Below are positions 1 through 6,884 of a DNA stretch of 24,589 bases, one piece after another; position 1 is the first letter of the stretch; every line of letters begins with the position of its first letter. The DNA lies in IMG/VR virus record IMGVR_UViG_3300030106_005110, positions 1 to 24,589 of that record. One strand, given 5' to 3'. This DNA comes from a virus. The position numbers were made by a program, and so were the translations under genes. The notes beneath the pieces were generated by a model, which saw only the letters and a program-made list of their open reading frames with translations, had not been told where the DNA came from and did no database searches.

Positions 1-9
1 AAAAAAGCT

Positions 10-471
10 ATGGGTAAAGAAGATGAGAAGAGTGAGCAGTTAAAAGAAGCTATCAAGTCTATTATTAAAAAATCATTAAACGAAGATACTATAAATGAGG
101 CTGCTACAGCTGAATTAGCTGCTTTAGCTGATACGTATGGCGGGTATAAAGGTATGCAAGTAATATTAAATGATCTGCAGAATATAGTTACTGATGTAGA
201 ATCTTATCAAGCTAAGACCAAAGAAAAACTACAGAACGTTTTTAATAAAGTAGGCGATGTAGAAAATGAAGATGGTTTAAAAGTAGGAGCTTTTCTCGCA
301 CCTGCTATAGAATCTGCTTTTAATAAAGATTCTAGAAAAGTAGGAGGCAATAGATTAATGAAAGGAGTAGAAATACCTAAAGTTAAATTTATGCCTAAAG
401 ATATAGAAACTCCTCAAAACGAAGAATCCCCTAAACAAACCATATTCGCACCAGTAAAAAGATATTTTTAA
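10..471 (+). CDS. probable prohead core / head assembly protein upstream of the protease
   Basis: A 153-residue, highly charged protein predicted to be mostly alpha-helical (Lys/Glu-rich residues 1-30; Ala-rich helices around residues 28-80) with a Pro-rich, probably extended C-terminal tail (residues about 120-153). I do not recognise a domain. Its place one base before a gp21-type protease is where T4 has the small prohead core genes 67 and 68, so a core or internal head role is a positional inference. The frame stays open to the left edge (Lys-Lys-Ala precede the ATG), so the true start may lie outside the window. No Shine-Dalgarno sequence precedes position 10. Confidence 0.55.
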   Translation: MGKEDEKSEQLKEAIKSIIKKSLNEDTINEAATAELAALADTYGGYKGMQVILNDLQNIVTDVESYQAKTKEKLQNVFNKVGDVENEDGLKVGAFLAPAIESAFNKDSRKVGGNRLMKGVEIPKVKFMPKDIETPQNEESPKQTIFAPVKRYF

Positions 472-472
472 T

Positions 473-1051
473 ATGGCACAATTATTAGTAGACGTAACAC
501 CATTTAAACCTACCATTAGAGAAGCTAAAGGAAGACCTGGAGTATTCGAAGTTGAAGGTATAATGCAAAGAGCTTTAGCAGAAAATCAAAATGGTAGAGT
601 TTACAAAAAAGATTTATTAGCTAGAGAAGCTAAAAAGTATGTAGAAGACTTTGTAAAAAAAGGTAATGCATTTGGAGAATTGGATCATCCTGAAACTCCA
701 GTTGTATCATTAAAAAATGCTTCTCATGTTGTAAAAGACTTATGGTGGGATGGAAATGATCTTATGGGTAGAGTAGAACTGCTTAATACTCCTGCTGGTA
801 ATATAGTAAAAGAAATAATAAAAGCTGGTCATACTATAGGTATTTCATCTAGAGGTACAGGATCAGTTTCTCAAACTAACGAAGGACATTTAGAAGTACA
901 ACCTGATTTTGAATTAGTATGCTGGGATTTTGTATCTAATCCTTCTACTCATGGTGCTTTTATGAATCCTGTAGCACTTAATGAAGCTAAAGAAAAAGCC
1001 TCTAAATACTCAAGTTTAGACAATATCATAAACGATATTTTAAGAGCGTAA
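473..1051 (+). CDS. gp21: prohead maturation protease (T4 gp21-like)
   Basis: A 192-residue serine protease of the T4 prohead protease family, which cleaves scaffold and capsid proteins inside the prohead before DNA packaging. The family signatures are visible: GELDHPET around His72, with His72 the likely catalytic histidine, and GISSRGTGS at residues 123-131, where Ser125 or Ser126 is the likely nucleophile. A downstream FELVCWDFVSNPS block (residues about 146-158) is also typical. The length is close to T4 gp21 (about 212). It begins one base after the preceding stop with no Shine-Dalgarno, and is followed by scaffold and capsid genes in the T4 order 21-22-23. The catalytic residue assignment is by family knowledge, not alignment. 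Confidence 0.9.
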   Translation: MAQLLVDVTPFKPTIREAKGRPGVFEVEGIMQRALAENQNGRVYKKDLLAREAKKYVEDFVKKGNAFGELDHPETPVVSLKNASHVVKDLWWDGNDLMGRVELLNTPAGNIVKEIIKAGHTIGISSRGTGSVSQTNEGHLEVQPDFELVCWDFVSNPSTHGAFMNPVALNEAKEKASKYSSLDNIINDILRA

Positions 1052-1070
1052 CGGTTTCCAGAAAAAGTAT

Positions 1071-1081
1071 ATATTTATATA
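1071..1081 (+). promoter_or_regulatory. candidate late promoter motif (ATATTTATATA)
   Basis: An 11-base match (9 of 11) to the CTATTTATNWT-like motif found in the other long gaps of this window at 4057, 4410 and 10777. It lies 91 bases before the scaffold gene. Weakest of the four copies, in AT-rich sequence, so chance is possible. Confidence 0.25.
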
Positions 1082-1087
1082 AAGAAT

Positions 1088-1107
1088 ATGCAATCTATAT
1101 ATTGCAT
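1088..1107 (+). other. hairpin in the protease-scaffold gap
   Basis: Perfect 7-bp inverted repeat ATGCAAT / ATTGCAT around a 6-base loop (CTATAT). There is no following U-run, so it is not a standard intrinsic terminator. It could be an RNA processing, stability or regulatory element in the leader of the scaffold gene. Confidence 0.45.
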
Positions 1108-1129
1108 CTATTATTTTTATAATTCCTAT

Positions 1130-1149
1130 TACGATTCCTAATAATCGTA
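1130..1149 (+). other. second hairpin in the protease-scaffold gap
   Basis: Perfect 7-bp inverted repeat TACGATT / AATCGTA around a 6-base loop (CCTAAT), 22 bases after the first hairpin; ATTC (1122-1125) and GAAT (1150-1153) could extend it past a small bulge. No U-run follows. It ends 22 bases before the scaffold start. Confidence 0.45.
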
Positions 1150-1171
1150 GAATCACAACAATTTTTTTAAA

Positions 1172-2377
1172 ATGGCAAACAAAGATTTATTCAAGCAAGC
1201 TATTGCTGAAGCTAAATCCGTAAGAGAAGCCGCTATTGCTAACGCTAAGGAAGCTTTAGAAGAGTCTTTAACTCCTCATTTAAAAGATATGTTAGCTGCT
1301 AAACTTCAAGAAATGGATGATTCCAAAAACGAAGAAGCAGAAAACGTAAACGAAGAAGAGGTAGAAGAAGGAATGCATGACAAGAAGAAAGAAGAAGGAA
1401 TGCACAAGAAGAAGGACGAAGGAATGCATGACAAGAAGAAAGACGAAGCTAAACATGATAAAAAAGACGAATCAATAGAAGAATCTGAAGAAATTTCTGA
1501 AGAGGAAGCTATCGAGGAAGCACCTAAAGAAAAAGAAATAGAGGAAGATCTTGCAGAAGTAGAAGCAGAAGTAGCTGAAGCTGAAGTAGACGAAGCTGAG
1601 GATGATTCAGAAGAATCTGAAGACAAAGCTGAAGACCATGACGCTCCTGAAGGTGATGAAGATGTAAGCAATTTAACTGTTGATCAGTTTAAAGACCTTA
1701 TCAGAGACATCATAGCTCAAGAAGTTGGTGATGGAGCCGAAGGACCAGAAGACATGGATGCTGGAGATATCGAAGGTATGGGCGATGAGCCTGCTATCGA
1801 TGCACCAGTTGATGATGTTGAGGTCGAAGACGATGAAGAAATTGATTTAGATGAGTTACTTAAAGAGCTAGAAGCTACTACTGAAGTTAATGAAGCACCT
1901 AAAGATGACGAAAAATCAGAAGGTAAACATGACAAAGAAGTAGACGAGGTGAAAGAAGAAACTAAAGAAGAAGTAGTTAACGAAGAAGTTAAAACAGAAG
2001 AAAATGATGAGTTATCTCAAGCATTAGAAACTATTGAAACTTTAAAGAAAGAATTGAATGAAGTAAATATTCTTAATTCAAAACTTTTATATGTTAACAA
2101 AATCTTTAAATCTAATGACCTTTCAGAAAGTCAAAAAGTTAACATTATAGCTGCTTTCGATAAAGCAGAAACTGTTAAAGAGGTTAAATTAGTTTATGAA
2201 ACTGTTTCTGATAGCGTAGTTAGTAAAAAAGAAACTAGCAATACTATCAAAGAATCAAAAACTAAACTAGGCATGGCTTCTAAAGCAACAGGAACTACAG
2301 CTTCTAAACCAGAAGTAATTACTGAAGTTTCTGATACTGTTAGAAGAATGCAGAAATTAGCCGGTATAATTAAATAA
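1172..2377 (+). CDS. gp22: prohead core scaffolding protein (T4 gp22-like)
   Basis: A 401-residue, extremely acidic protein. The N-terminus (residues 8-48, AKSVREAAIANAKEALEE followed by LTPHLKDMLAAKLQEM) and the C-terminal part (LNEVNILNSKLLYVNKIF, then FDKAETVKEVKLVYE, and the end RRMQKLAGI) match the pattern I know for gp22-type scaffolds of marine T4-like phages. Between them lies a low-complexity Glu/Asp/Lys stretch with a GMHDKKK repeat block (1370-1471). The scaffold forms the core around which gp23 assembles and is then degraded by the protease; the many Leu/Ile-x-Glu sites suit that fate. It starts after AATTTTTTTAAA without a Shine-Dalgarno. It is longer than T4 gp22 (269) because of the acidic expansion. 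Confidence 0.8.
   Translation: MANKDLFKQAIAEAKSVREAAIANAKEALEESLTPHLKDMLAAKLQEMDDSKNEEAENVNEEEVEEGMHDKKKEEGMHKKKDEGMHDKKKDEAKHDKKDESIEESEEISEEEAIEEAPKEKEIEEDLAEVEAEVAEAEVDEAEDDSEESEDKAEDHDAPEGDEDVSNLTVDQFKDLIRDIIAQEVGDGAEGPEDMDAGDIEGMGDEPAIDAPVDDVEVEDDEEIDLDELLKELEATTEVNEAPKDDEKSEGKHDKEVDEVKEETKEEVVNEEVKTEENDELSQALETIETLKKELNEVNILNSKLLYVNKIFKSNDLSESQKVNIIAAFDKAETVKEVKLVYETVSDSVVSKKETSNTIKESKTKLGMASKATGTTASKPEVITEVSDTVRRMQKLAGIIK
1370..1471 (+). repeat. tandem repeat coding for GMHDKKK(D/E)E units
   Basis: Four consecutive in-frame units of 24-27 bases: 1370-1396, 1397-1420, 1421-1447 and a degenerate 1448-1471. They encode GMHDKKKEE, GMHKKKDE, GMHDKKKDE and AKHDKKDE. A related GKHDKEVDE recurs near 1921. 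The first three units use AAG for lysine far more than the surrounding gene does, suggesting recent duplication. Confidence 0.85.
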
Positions 2378-2407
2378 TTTTATTAACGAAACTTTAATTT
2401 TTTAAAA

Positions 2408-3997
2408 ATGGAAATTAACAACCTATTAGAGAGCTCGAACAACTACAAAAGTATGCTAGCTGACTCTCAAAAGTTAGCCAACAAATGGCAAGATTCAGGT
2501 TTGTTAGAAGGTATCGAAGATAACAGAGTCAAAAATAACATGGCAGTTATCTTGGAAAACCAAGCTAAACAAATCGTTGCTGAGGCTAACGTAACTGGAA
2601 CTGGTGGTACTTTTACTGCTGGAGAAGGTGAGCAGTGGGCAGGTGTTGCTTTACCTTTAGTTAGAAAAGTGTTCGCTCAAATCGTAGCTCAAGATTTCGT
2701 TTCTGTACAACCAATGAATTTACCTTCAGGTCTAGTATTCTATTTAGATTTTAAATATGGATCTAACCTATCAGGTAGAAGCGCTGGCTCAAATATGTAC
2801 GGTAATGTATCTTCAGCATCTAACAAAATGAGTGTTGATGAGGAAGTTTCTGGTGGTCTTTATGGCGCAGGTCAATTTGGATATTCAATGAAATCTGCTT
2901 CTGTCGCTTTTGAAGCTGACACAGGATCCGCTACTTCAGCATCTATCGCTTACAACGACGATCTAAACATTGATCACTTTAAGACAGTTACTAAATCATT
3001 ATCTGGTTTAAGTGCTGACTTAAAAGGTGTAAGAGCATTTAGATTCTTCTCTGGTTCAACAGACGTTACTTCACACCCTGAATTAACTACTGTATCTGGC
3101 GACAATGTAACATTTGTTATCACAGCATCAAATGTAACAGCAGCTAATGACGGTGGTATTACAGGATCTGTAATGTACTACAAGCAACCAGCTGACAACT
3201 CGAGAGGTGATTTTGAAGCAAGTTCTACTGCTGCAGTCGATACTTCAATCACAATCCCTAACGTAGATGTAAAACTAGCTAGTGAGGCTATCGTAGCTAA
3301 AACTAGAAAATTAAAAGCACAATGGACTCCTGAGTTCGCTCAAGATCTTAACGCATACCACAGCATTGACGCTGAGGCTGAGTTAACTTCTTTATTGAGT
3401 GAATATATCTCAATGGAGATTGATCTTGAGATCCTTGATATGCTTATTCAAGACGCAGTAACTACTGAGAGATGGTCTGTTAAATCAAACAGAATATGGA
3501 ATGGTACGGCATGGGCTAATTTAAGTCCTATCTTCTACAATACTCAAGGAGAGTGGTTCCAAACTTTAGGAACTAAAATCCAAAAAGTATCTAACAAGAT
3601 TCACCAGAAAACTCTTAGAGGTGGTGCGAACTTCATCGTTTGTTCTCCAAATGTTGCAACTATCTTAGAATCAATTCCAGGATATGCTGCTAATACAGAT
3701 GGTGATCAAATGGACTTCAACTTTGGTGTACAAAGAGTTGGAAACCTTGCAAACAGATTCAGAGTATATAAGAATCCTTATATGACTGAAAACATCCTAT
3801 TAATGGGATATAGAGGTTCACAATTCCTTGAAACTGGTGCGGTATATGCTCCATATGTACCATTGATGATGACTCCTCTAGTATATGACCCAGAAACCTT
3901 CACTCCAAGAAAAGGTTTAATGACTAGATATGCTAAGAAGATGATTAGACCAGAATTCTACGGAAAAGTATTTATCTCAGATCTTAACGATTTATAA
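2408..3997 (+). CDS. gp23: major capsid protein (T4 gp23-like)
   Basis: A 529-residue homologue of T4 gp23, the hexamer-forming HK97-fold capsid protein. The block from about residue 75 (LVRKVFAQIVAQDFVSVQPM, then LPSGLVFYLDF) is the recognisable N-terminal-arm region of the family, and the C-terminal half has typical features such as a membrane-free beta/alpha mix ending in FYGKVFISDL. Residues 1-59 probably form the propeptide removed by the protease, with the cut at QIVAE59|A60, similar in place and sequence to T4 gp23 (Glu65|Ala66). Codon use differs from neighbours, with many C-ending codons (AAC, ATC, TTC), as expected for the most abundant protein. A strong terminator follows. Confidence 0.93.
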   Translation: MEINNLLESSNNYKSMLADSQKLANKWQDSGLLEGIEDNRVKNNMAVILENQAKQIVAEANVTGTGGTFTAGEGEQWAGVALPLVRKVFAQIVAQDFVSVQPMNLPSGLVFYLDFKYGSNLSGRSAGSNMYGNVSSASNKMSVDEEVSGGLYGAGQFGYSMKSASVAFEADTGSATSASIAYNDDLNIDHFKTVTKSLSGLSADLKGVRAFRFFSGSTDVTSHPELTTVSGDNVTFVITASNVTAANDGGITGSVMYYKQPADNSRGDFEASSTAAVDTSITIPNVDVKLASEAIVAKTRKLKAQWTPEFAQDLNAYHSIDAEAELTSLLSEYISMEIDLEILDMLIQDAVTTERWSVKSNRIWNGTAWANLSPIFYNTQGEWFQTLGTKIQKVSNKIHQKTLRGGANFIVCSPNVATILESIPGYAANTDGDQMDFNFGVQRVGNLANRFRVYKNPYMTENILLMGYRGSQFLETGAVYAPYVPLMMTPLVYDPETFTPRKGLMTRYAKKMIRPEFYGKVFISDLNDL

Positions 3998-4026
3998 GAT
4001 ATAACTTTTAGAATTCAGTGATAAAG

Positions 4027-4054
4027 AGAGGTCCTAACGGGCCTCTTTTTTTTT
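4027..4054 (+). terminator. intrinsic terminator after the capsid gene
   Basis: 8-bp stem AGAGGTCC / GGGCCTCT (one G-U pair) with loop TAAC, followed by a run of T through 4054. Located 29 bases after the capsid stop codon. Confidence 0.9.
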
Positions 4055-4056
4055 GC

Positions 4057-4067
4057 CTATTTATTAT
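4057..4067 (+). promoter_or_regulatory. candidate late promoter motif (CTATTTATTAT)
   Basis: Lies two bases after the capsid terminator and 65 bases before the small membrane protein gene. Near-identical motifs occupy the same position after the next terminator (4410) and in the gap before the S74 fibre gene (10777). A single-transcript gene behind a terminator needs its own promoter, and this is the best candidate. Confidence 0.4.
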
Positions 4068-4132
4068 CATGGAATTCCTTTCTATTATAGAAGTCGGACA
4101 GTTATCTTTGTCTAACTAAAAACCAATTAAAT

Positions 4133-4369
4133 ATGGATTTTTTAAAGAAGATAGGCTCTTGGGCCAATCAATTAACTGAAATCGGTGTAAGTATAATTGC
4201 ACTGGGAGTTGTATTAGAAGTACTCTTTAAGGGTGCAGTAATACCATTCTGGCCAAATGTATCTGTGGTAGATAATATCATGGGGATATTAGGCGGATTG
4301 AGCAATGAAGGCTTACTTGGATTAGTAGGTGCCTTCGTCTTATACCATATTCTGAAAAAGAAAGGTTAA
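4133..4369 (+). CDS. small two-helix membrane protein of unknown function
   Basis: 78 residues with two hydrophobic segments: about 17-42 (VSIIALGVVLEVLF then a Pro/Trp-containing turn) and about 58-73 (LLGLVGAFVLYHIL), a charged start (MDFLKK) and a KKKG end. It is framed by terminators at 4027 and 4381, so it forms its own transcription unit directly downstream of the capsid gene. Possible roles are a holin-like pore, a head- or membrane-associated assembly factor, or a host-membrane protein. Holin-like size and topology fit, but no lysis gene is seen nearby and I do not claim it. No Shine-Dalgarno; AACTAAAAACCAATTAAAT precedes the ATG. Confidence 0.75.
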   Translation: MDFLKKIGSWANQLTEIGVSIIALGVVLEVLFKGAVIPFWPNVSVVDNIMGILGGLSNEGLLGLVGAFVLYHILKKKG

Positions 4370-4380
4370 GAATAACTAAG

Positions 4381-4407
4381 AAGAGGCTTTCGGGCCTCTT
4401 TTTTTTT
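4381..4407 (+). terminator. intrinsic terminator after the small membrane protein
   Basis: 8-bp stem AAGAGGCT / GGCCTCTT (closing T-G pair) with a TTCG tetraloop, running into a T tract to 4407. Starts 12 bases after the stop codon. Confidence 0.92.
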
Positions 4408-4409
4408 AA

Positions 4410-4420
4410 CTATTTATAAT
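4410..4420 (+). promoter_or_regulatory. candidate late promoter motif (CTATTTATAAT)
   Basis: Begins two bases after the T tract of the preceding terminator, exactly as at 4057. It also contains TATAAT (4415-4420). The next gene starts only 12 bases further on, so a transcript from here would have a very short leader. Confidence 0.4.
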
Positions 4421-4432
4421 AAAAAAGATAAG

Positions 4433-4855
4433 ATGGCTAATTTAAATTACTTTATCCAAGAGAGAGTTAAATTAAACGGAAAGGAAAGAGGTACAAGTTT
4501 TAACGTTGCTTTACCGTCTGCTAGTAATCATGATGAAAGAGTATTTAGTATAGCATCAGGATCATTTTCTGATGTGGTAGATTTTTCAAATACTGTAGGA
4601 GCAGGTCAGTTTGTAAGTAGTAGTTTAATGTATTTTAGATTTACTAATCACTCTACAGGTTCAGTAATATTACAAGTATCTTCTTCTACTGAAAACTTTA
4701 ATATAGCAGTAGCTGGTTCGGGAAGTTTCATGATTAATACTACTTCTTTTACTGGAAGTTTTCAAAATGTAACTACGTTTGATAATATTACTAAAATTAA
4801 AGCTACTCCAGTTGATACTACATCAATAGTAGAGTACTTTTTAGTATCTAAATAA
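4433..4855 (+). CDS. probable virion structural protein, unknown
   Basis: 140 residues, predicted beta-rich, with no charged low-complexity segments and no membrane segment. Ser/Thr/Gly/Phe-rich stretches such as SASGSFSDVVDF-like segments (residues about 41-52) and TSFTGSFQNV (about 104-113) resemble phage decoration or fibre proteins. It is the first gene after a terminator and promoter-like motif, and leads into the neck genes. I recognise no family. A head-decoration or head-tail role is only a positional guess. No Shine-Dalgarno precedes the ATG. Confidence 0.7.
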   Translation: MANLNYFIQERVKLNGKERGTSFNVALPSASNHDERVFSIASGSFSDVVDFSNTVGAGQFVSSSLMYFRFTNHSTGSVILQVSSSTENFNIAVAGSGSFMINTTSFTGSFQNVTTFDNITKIKATPVDTTSIVEYFLVSK

Positions 4856-4861
4856 TAAATT

Positions 4862-6067
4862 ATGGCTAATATAGCAATATATGATGGGAACGCTAACTTT
4901 ATAGCAGGAGAATCTACTCCTTTTGGTTTCTACGATGATGATTTAGAGTTTCAAAAAGATGCACCTAAGGTAGCTGAATACTGTGCAAAGAAACTAGGAT
5001 TTCCTATGATGGATGTAGAACTAAGTTCAGGTTCTTTCTTTGCTGCTTTCGAAGAAGCAGTAACATCTTACGGTAATGAAGTATATCAAGCAATAGCTGC
5101 ACAACAATTTTCAAATTTACAAGGTCAATCAGGAGCTGAAGCAATAAATACATTATTAGTTAAGCCTTCTTTAGAAAATATGATAAGAACCTCTCATCAA
5201 TACGGTATGGAAGCCGAAGTAGGGGGTTTTACTACAAAATATACTGGTTCTATAGCAGTAAATAAAGATCAACAGAATTATGACCTTAATCAATGGGCAT
5301 CTGACCAAGGAATAACCGGTGGAATAGAGATAAGAAAGGTATTTTATGAGGCTCCACCTGCTATACAGAGATTTTTCGATCCTTATGCTGGTACAGGTAC
5401 GGGTATACAGTCTTTAATGGATGCTTTTGACTTTGGTTCTTATAGTCCTGGTATTAATTTTATGTTAATGCCTATATCTTACGATATAGCTAAGATTCAA
5501 GCGATTGAATTAAATGATCAGGTAAGAAAATCAGCTTATTCATTTGAAATAGTCAATAATCAATTAAAATTATTTCCTATTCCTAAAGATACTGGTAGTT
5601 TATACTTCGAATACTACAAAAGAGAAGACAAACAGTTTATAGATGATAGTTTAAATATAGCAGCTGAAGCTACAGCTGGTGGTACCATAGGAGGAAGCGG
5701 AGCAGCTTACAATAATAATGGTATTATAACTAATTTATCTAACGTACCTACTGAAAATCCTAATTATTCTCAAATTAATTCAACTGGTAGACAATGGATC
5801 TTTAAATATACTGCAACTATTTGTAAAGAAATGCTTGCATATGTAAGAGGTAAGTATCAAACAGTACCGGTACCCGGCTCAGAAGCTACTTTAAATCAAG
5901 CTGACCTATTAGCTGATGTAAGAAGTGAAAAAGAAGGGTATATTACAGAACTAAGAGAGCTTTTAAACCAAGCCTCTTTAAATAATCAGTTAGAATTACA
6001 GGCGGCACAAACACAATTCTTAGGAGATGCGTTAAAAGGTGTGCCAATGGGAATATATATAGGATAA
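4862..6067 (+). CDS. gp13: neck / head completion protein (T4 gp13-like)
   Basis: 401 residues. The N-terminal segment at about 37-75 (VAEYCAKKLGFPMMDVELS followed by a FEEAVTSYGNEVYQ helix) has the same layout as the start of gp13 in marine T4-like phages, where a YC-RRLG-P-I-V segment is followed by an acidic helix. The C-terminal region is helical with many Gln/Leu. gp13 seals the filled head and joins it to the tail. It is longer than T4 gp13 (309). The identity is supported by the following gp14-like and gp15-like genes. It ends with a TAATG overlap to the next gene. Assignment is by remembered family pattern, so moderate confidence. Confidence 0.6.
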   Translation: MANIAIYDGNANFIAGESTPFGFYDDDLEFQKDAPKVAEYCAKKLGFPMMDVELSSGSFFAAFEEAVTSYGNEVYQAIAAQQFSNLQGQSGAEAINTLLVKPSLENMIRTSHQYGMEAEVGGFTTKYTGSIAVNKDQQNYDLNQWASDQGITGGIEIRKVFYEAPPAIQRFFDPYAGTGTGIQSLMDAFDFGSYSPGINFMLMPISYDIAKIQAIELNDQVRKSAYSFEIVNNQLKLFPIPKDTGSLYFEYYKREDKQFIDDSLNIAAEATAGGTIGGSGAAYNNNGIITNLSNVPTENPNYSQINSTGRQWIFKYTATICKEMLAYVRGKYQTVPVPGSEATLNQADLLADVRSEKEGYITELRELLNQASLNNQLELQAAQTQFLGDALKGVPMGIYIG

Positions 6068-6369
6068 TGAAACTACTTGATATATTAAGAGAACAAATAG
6101 ACTTTAAAACATACGAAGGTATGGTACAGGTTATATATGATGGTAGTGAAAATATCAATAATTTAGCCGAACTACTAAGAGCTTTACCAGGAGTTACTAC
6201 AGTTACTACTGCTTCTGGTGATGGAGATAACAGAGAAACCTTAAAAGTTAAATTAATATCCCAAAAAGAATCAGCTGAAGCATTTGAAGCTTTTAAAACT
6301 AATGCATTAAATAAGTATAATTTTATAAGTGCTATAGAAATAGCAGATAATACTATAGAAGAGAAGTAA
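6067..6369 (+). CDS. conserved-looking small protein between neck genes
   Basis: 100 residues. Alternating hydrophobic strands and helices (MVQVIYDG, then NNLAELLRALPGVTTVTT, then TLKVKLISQ, a helix EAFEAFKTNALNKY and a last strand FISAIEIAD) look like a small beta-alpha-beta ferredoxin-like fold. I do not recognise a family. It overlaps the stop of the gp13-like gene by one base and the start of the gp14-like gene by one base, so it is probably translationally coupled to both and made in the same amounts, which suggests a part in head-tail joining. Confidence 0.65.
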   Translation: MKLLDILREQIDFKTYEGMVQVIYDGSENINNLAELLRALPGVTTVTTASGDGDNRETLKVKLISQKESAEAFEAFKTNALNKYNFISAIEIADNTIEEK

Positions 6370-6869
6370 TGTTATTCGGAAGTAATAGAGATTTTGAATT
6401 ATTAGTAAAAGTTAATAGAGAACTACTAAAAGATATAGTAGAACAAGAGATTCTATACTATAAACTAAACCTAGAAGAGACTGATGCTAATATATACGGA
6501 GAAGCACTAACTAAAACCTACTTCGTCCCAGCTAAACTTAATTGTTTAATAACTAGAGGTGATCAAGTAGTTAGTATAGATGACTTTACTCTACCGGATC
6601 TACAAAGAGAAGCATCTTTTGCTTTTTTACGTCCTGATTTAGCTGATATTAGTGTAGTACCTGAAGTAGGCGATATAATAAACTGGCAAGAAGATTATTA
6701 TGTGGTAGATACTGTTAGAGAAAATCAATTAATGCTAGGAAGAGATAAAAGTTATAATTTAACTTCCTATGGAAATAAATTTGGATCATCTATATCAATT
6801 ATCTGTGATTGCCATATGACAAAAAGGGAATCAACTGGTATTGATTTTGAAGGAACTGCTTATTTATAA
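6369..6869 (+). CDS. gp14: neck protein (T4 gp14-like)
   Basis: 166 residues. YGEALTKTYFVPAKL (43-57) followed later by PEVGDIINWQEDYYVVDTV (98-116) and ENQLMLGRD corresponds to the gp14 pattern of a tyrosine/valine-proline segment, then a P-x-x-GDxI...(Y/F)-x-V strand pair. T4 gp14 (256) is longer and this protein would lack part of its C-terminus. With gp13, gp14 forms the neck to which the tail attaches. Its place directly before the gp15 homologue matches the T4 order 13-14-15. TAATG coupling to the preceding gene. Confidence 0.65.
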   Translation: MLFGSNRDFELLVKVNRELLKDIVEQEILYYKLNLEETDANIYGEALTKTYFVPAKLNCLITRGDQVVSIDDFTLPDLQREASFAFLRPDLADISVVPEVGDIINWQEDYYVVDTVRENQLMLGRDKSYNLTSYGNKFGSSISIICDCHMTKRESTGIDFEGTAYL

Positions 6870-6884
6870 TTAATAAAGTAAAAT

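Noticed and set aside
1052-1171. tRNA or intrinsic terminator in this gap
   Set aside because: No cloverleaf or CCA end can be drawn, and neither hairpin is followed by a T-run.
1306-1935. Ser/Ala-rich minus-strand open frames opposite the scaffold gene
   Set aside because: They are the antisense of Glu/Asp/Ala/Lys-rich codons (GAA, GAT and GCT read back as TTC, ATC and AGC). The composition is artificial, and the + strand protein has family motifs.
4057-4067. T4-type late promoter (TATAAATA-like) on the minus strand
   Set aside because: The reversed box would fire away from every gene; no minus-strand gene lies downstream. Kept only as an alternative reading of the + strand motif.
4133-4369. 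Firm holin assignment
   Set aside because: Size and two hydrophobic segments fit, but no endolysin or other lysis gene is adjacent and short two-helix proteins are common.
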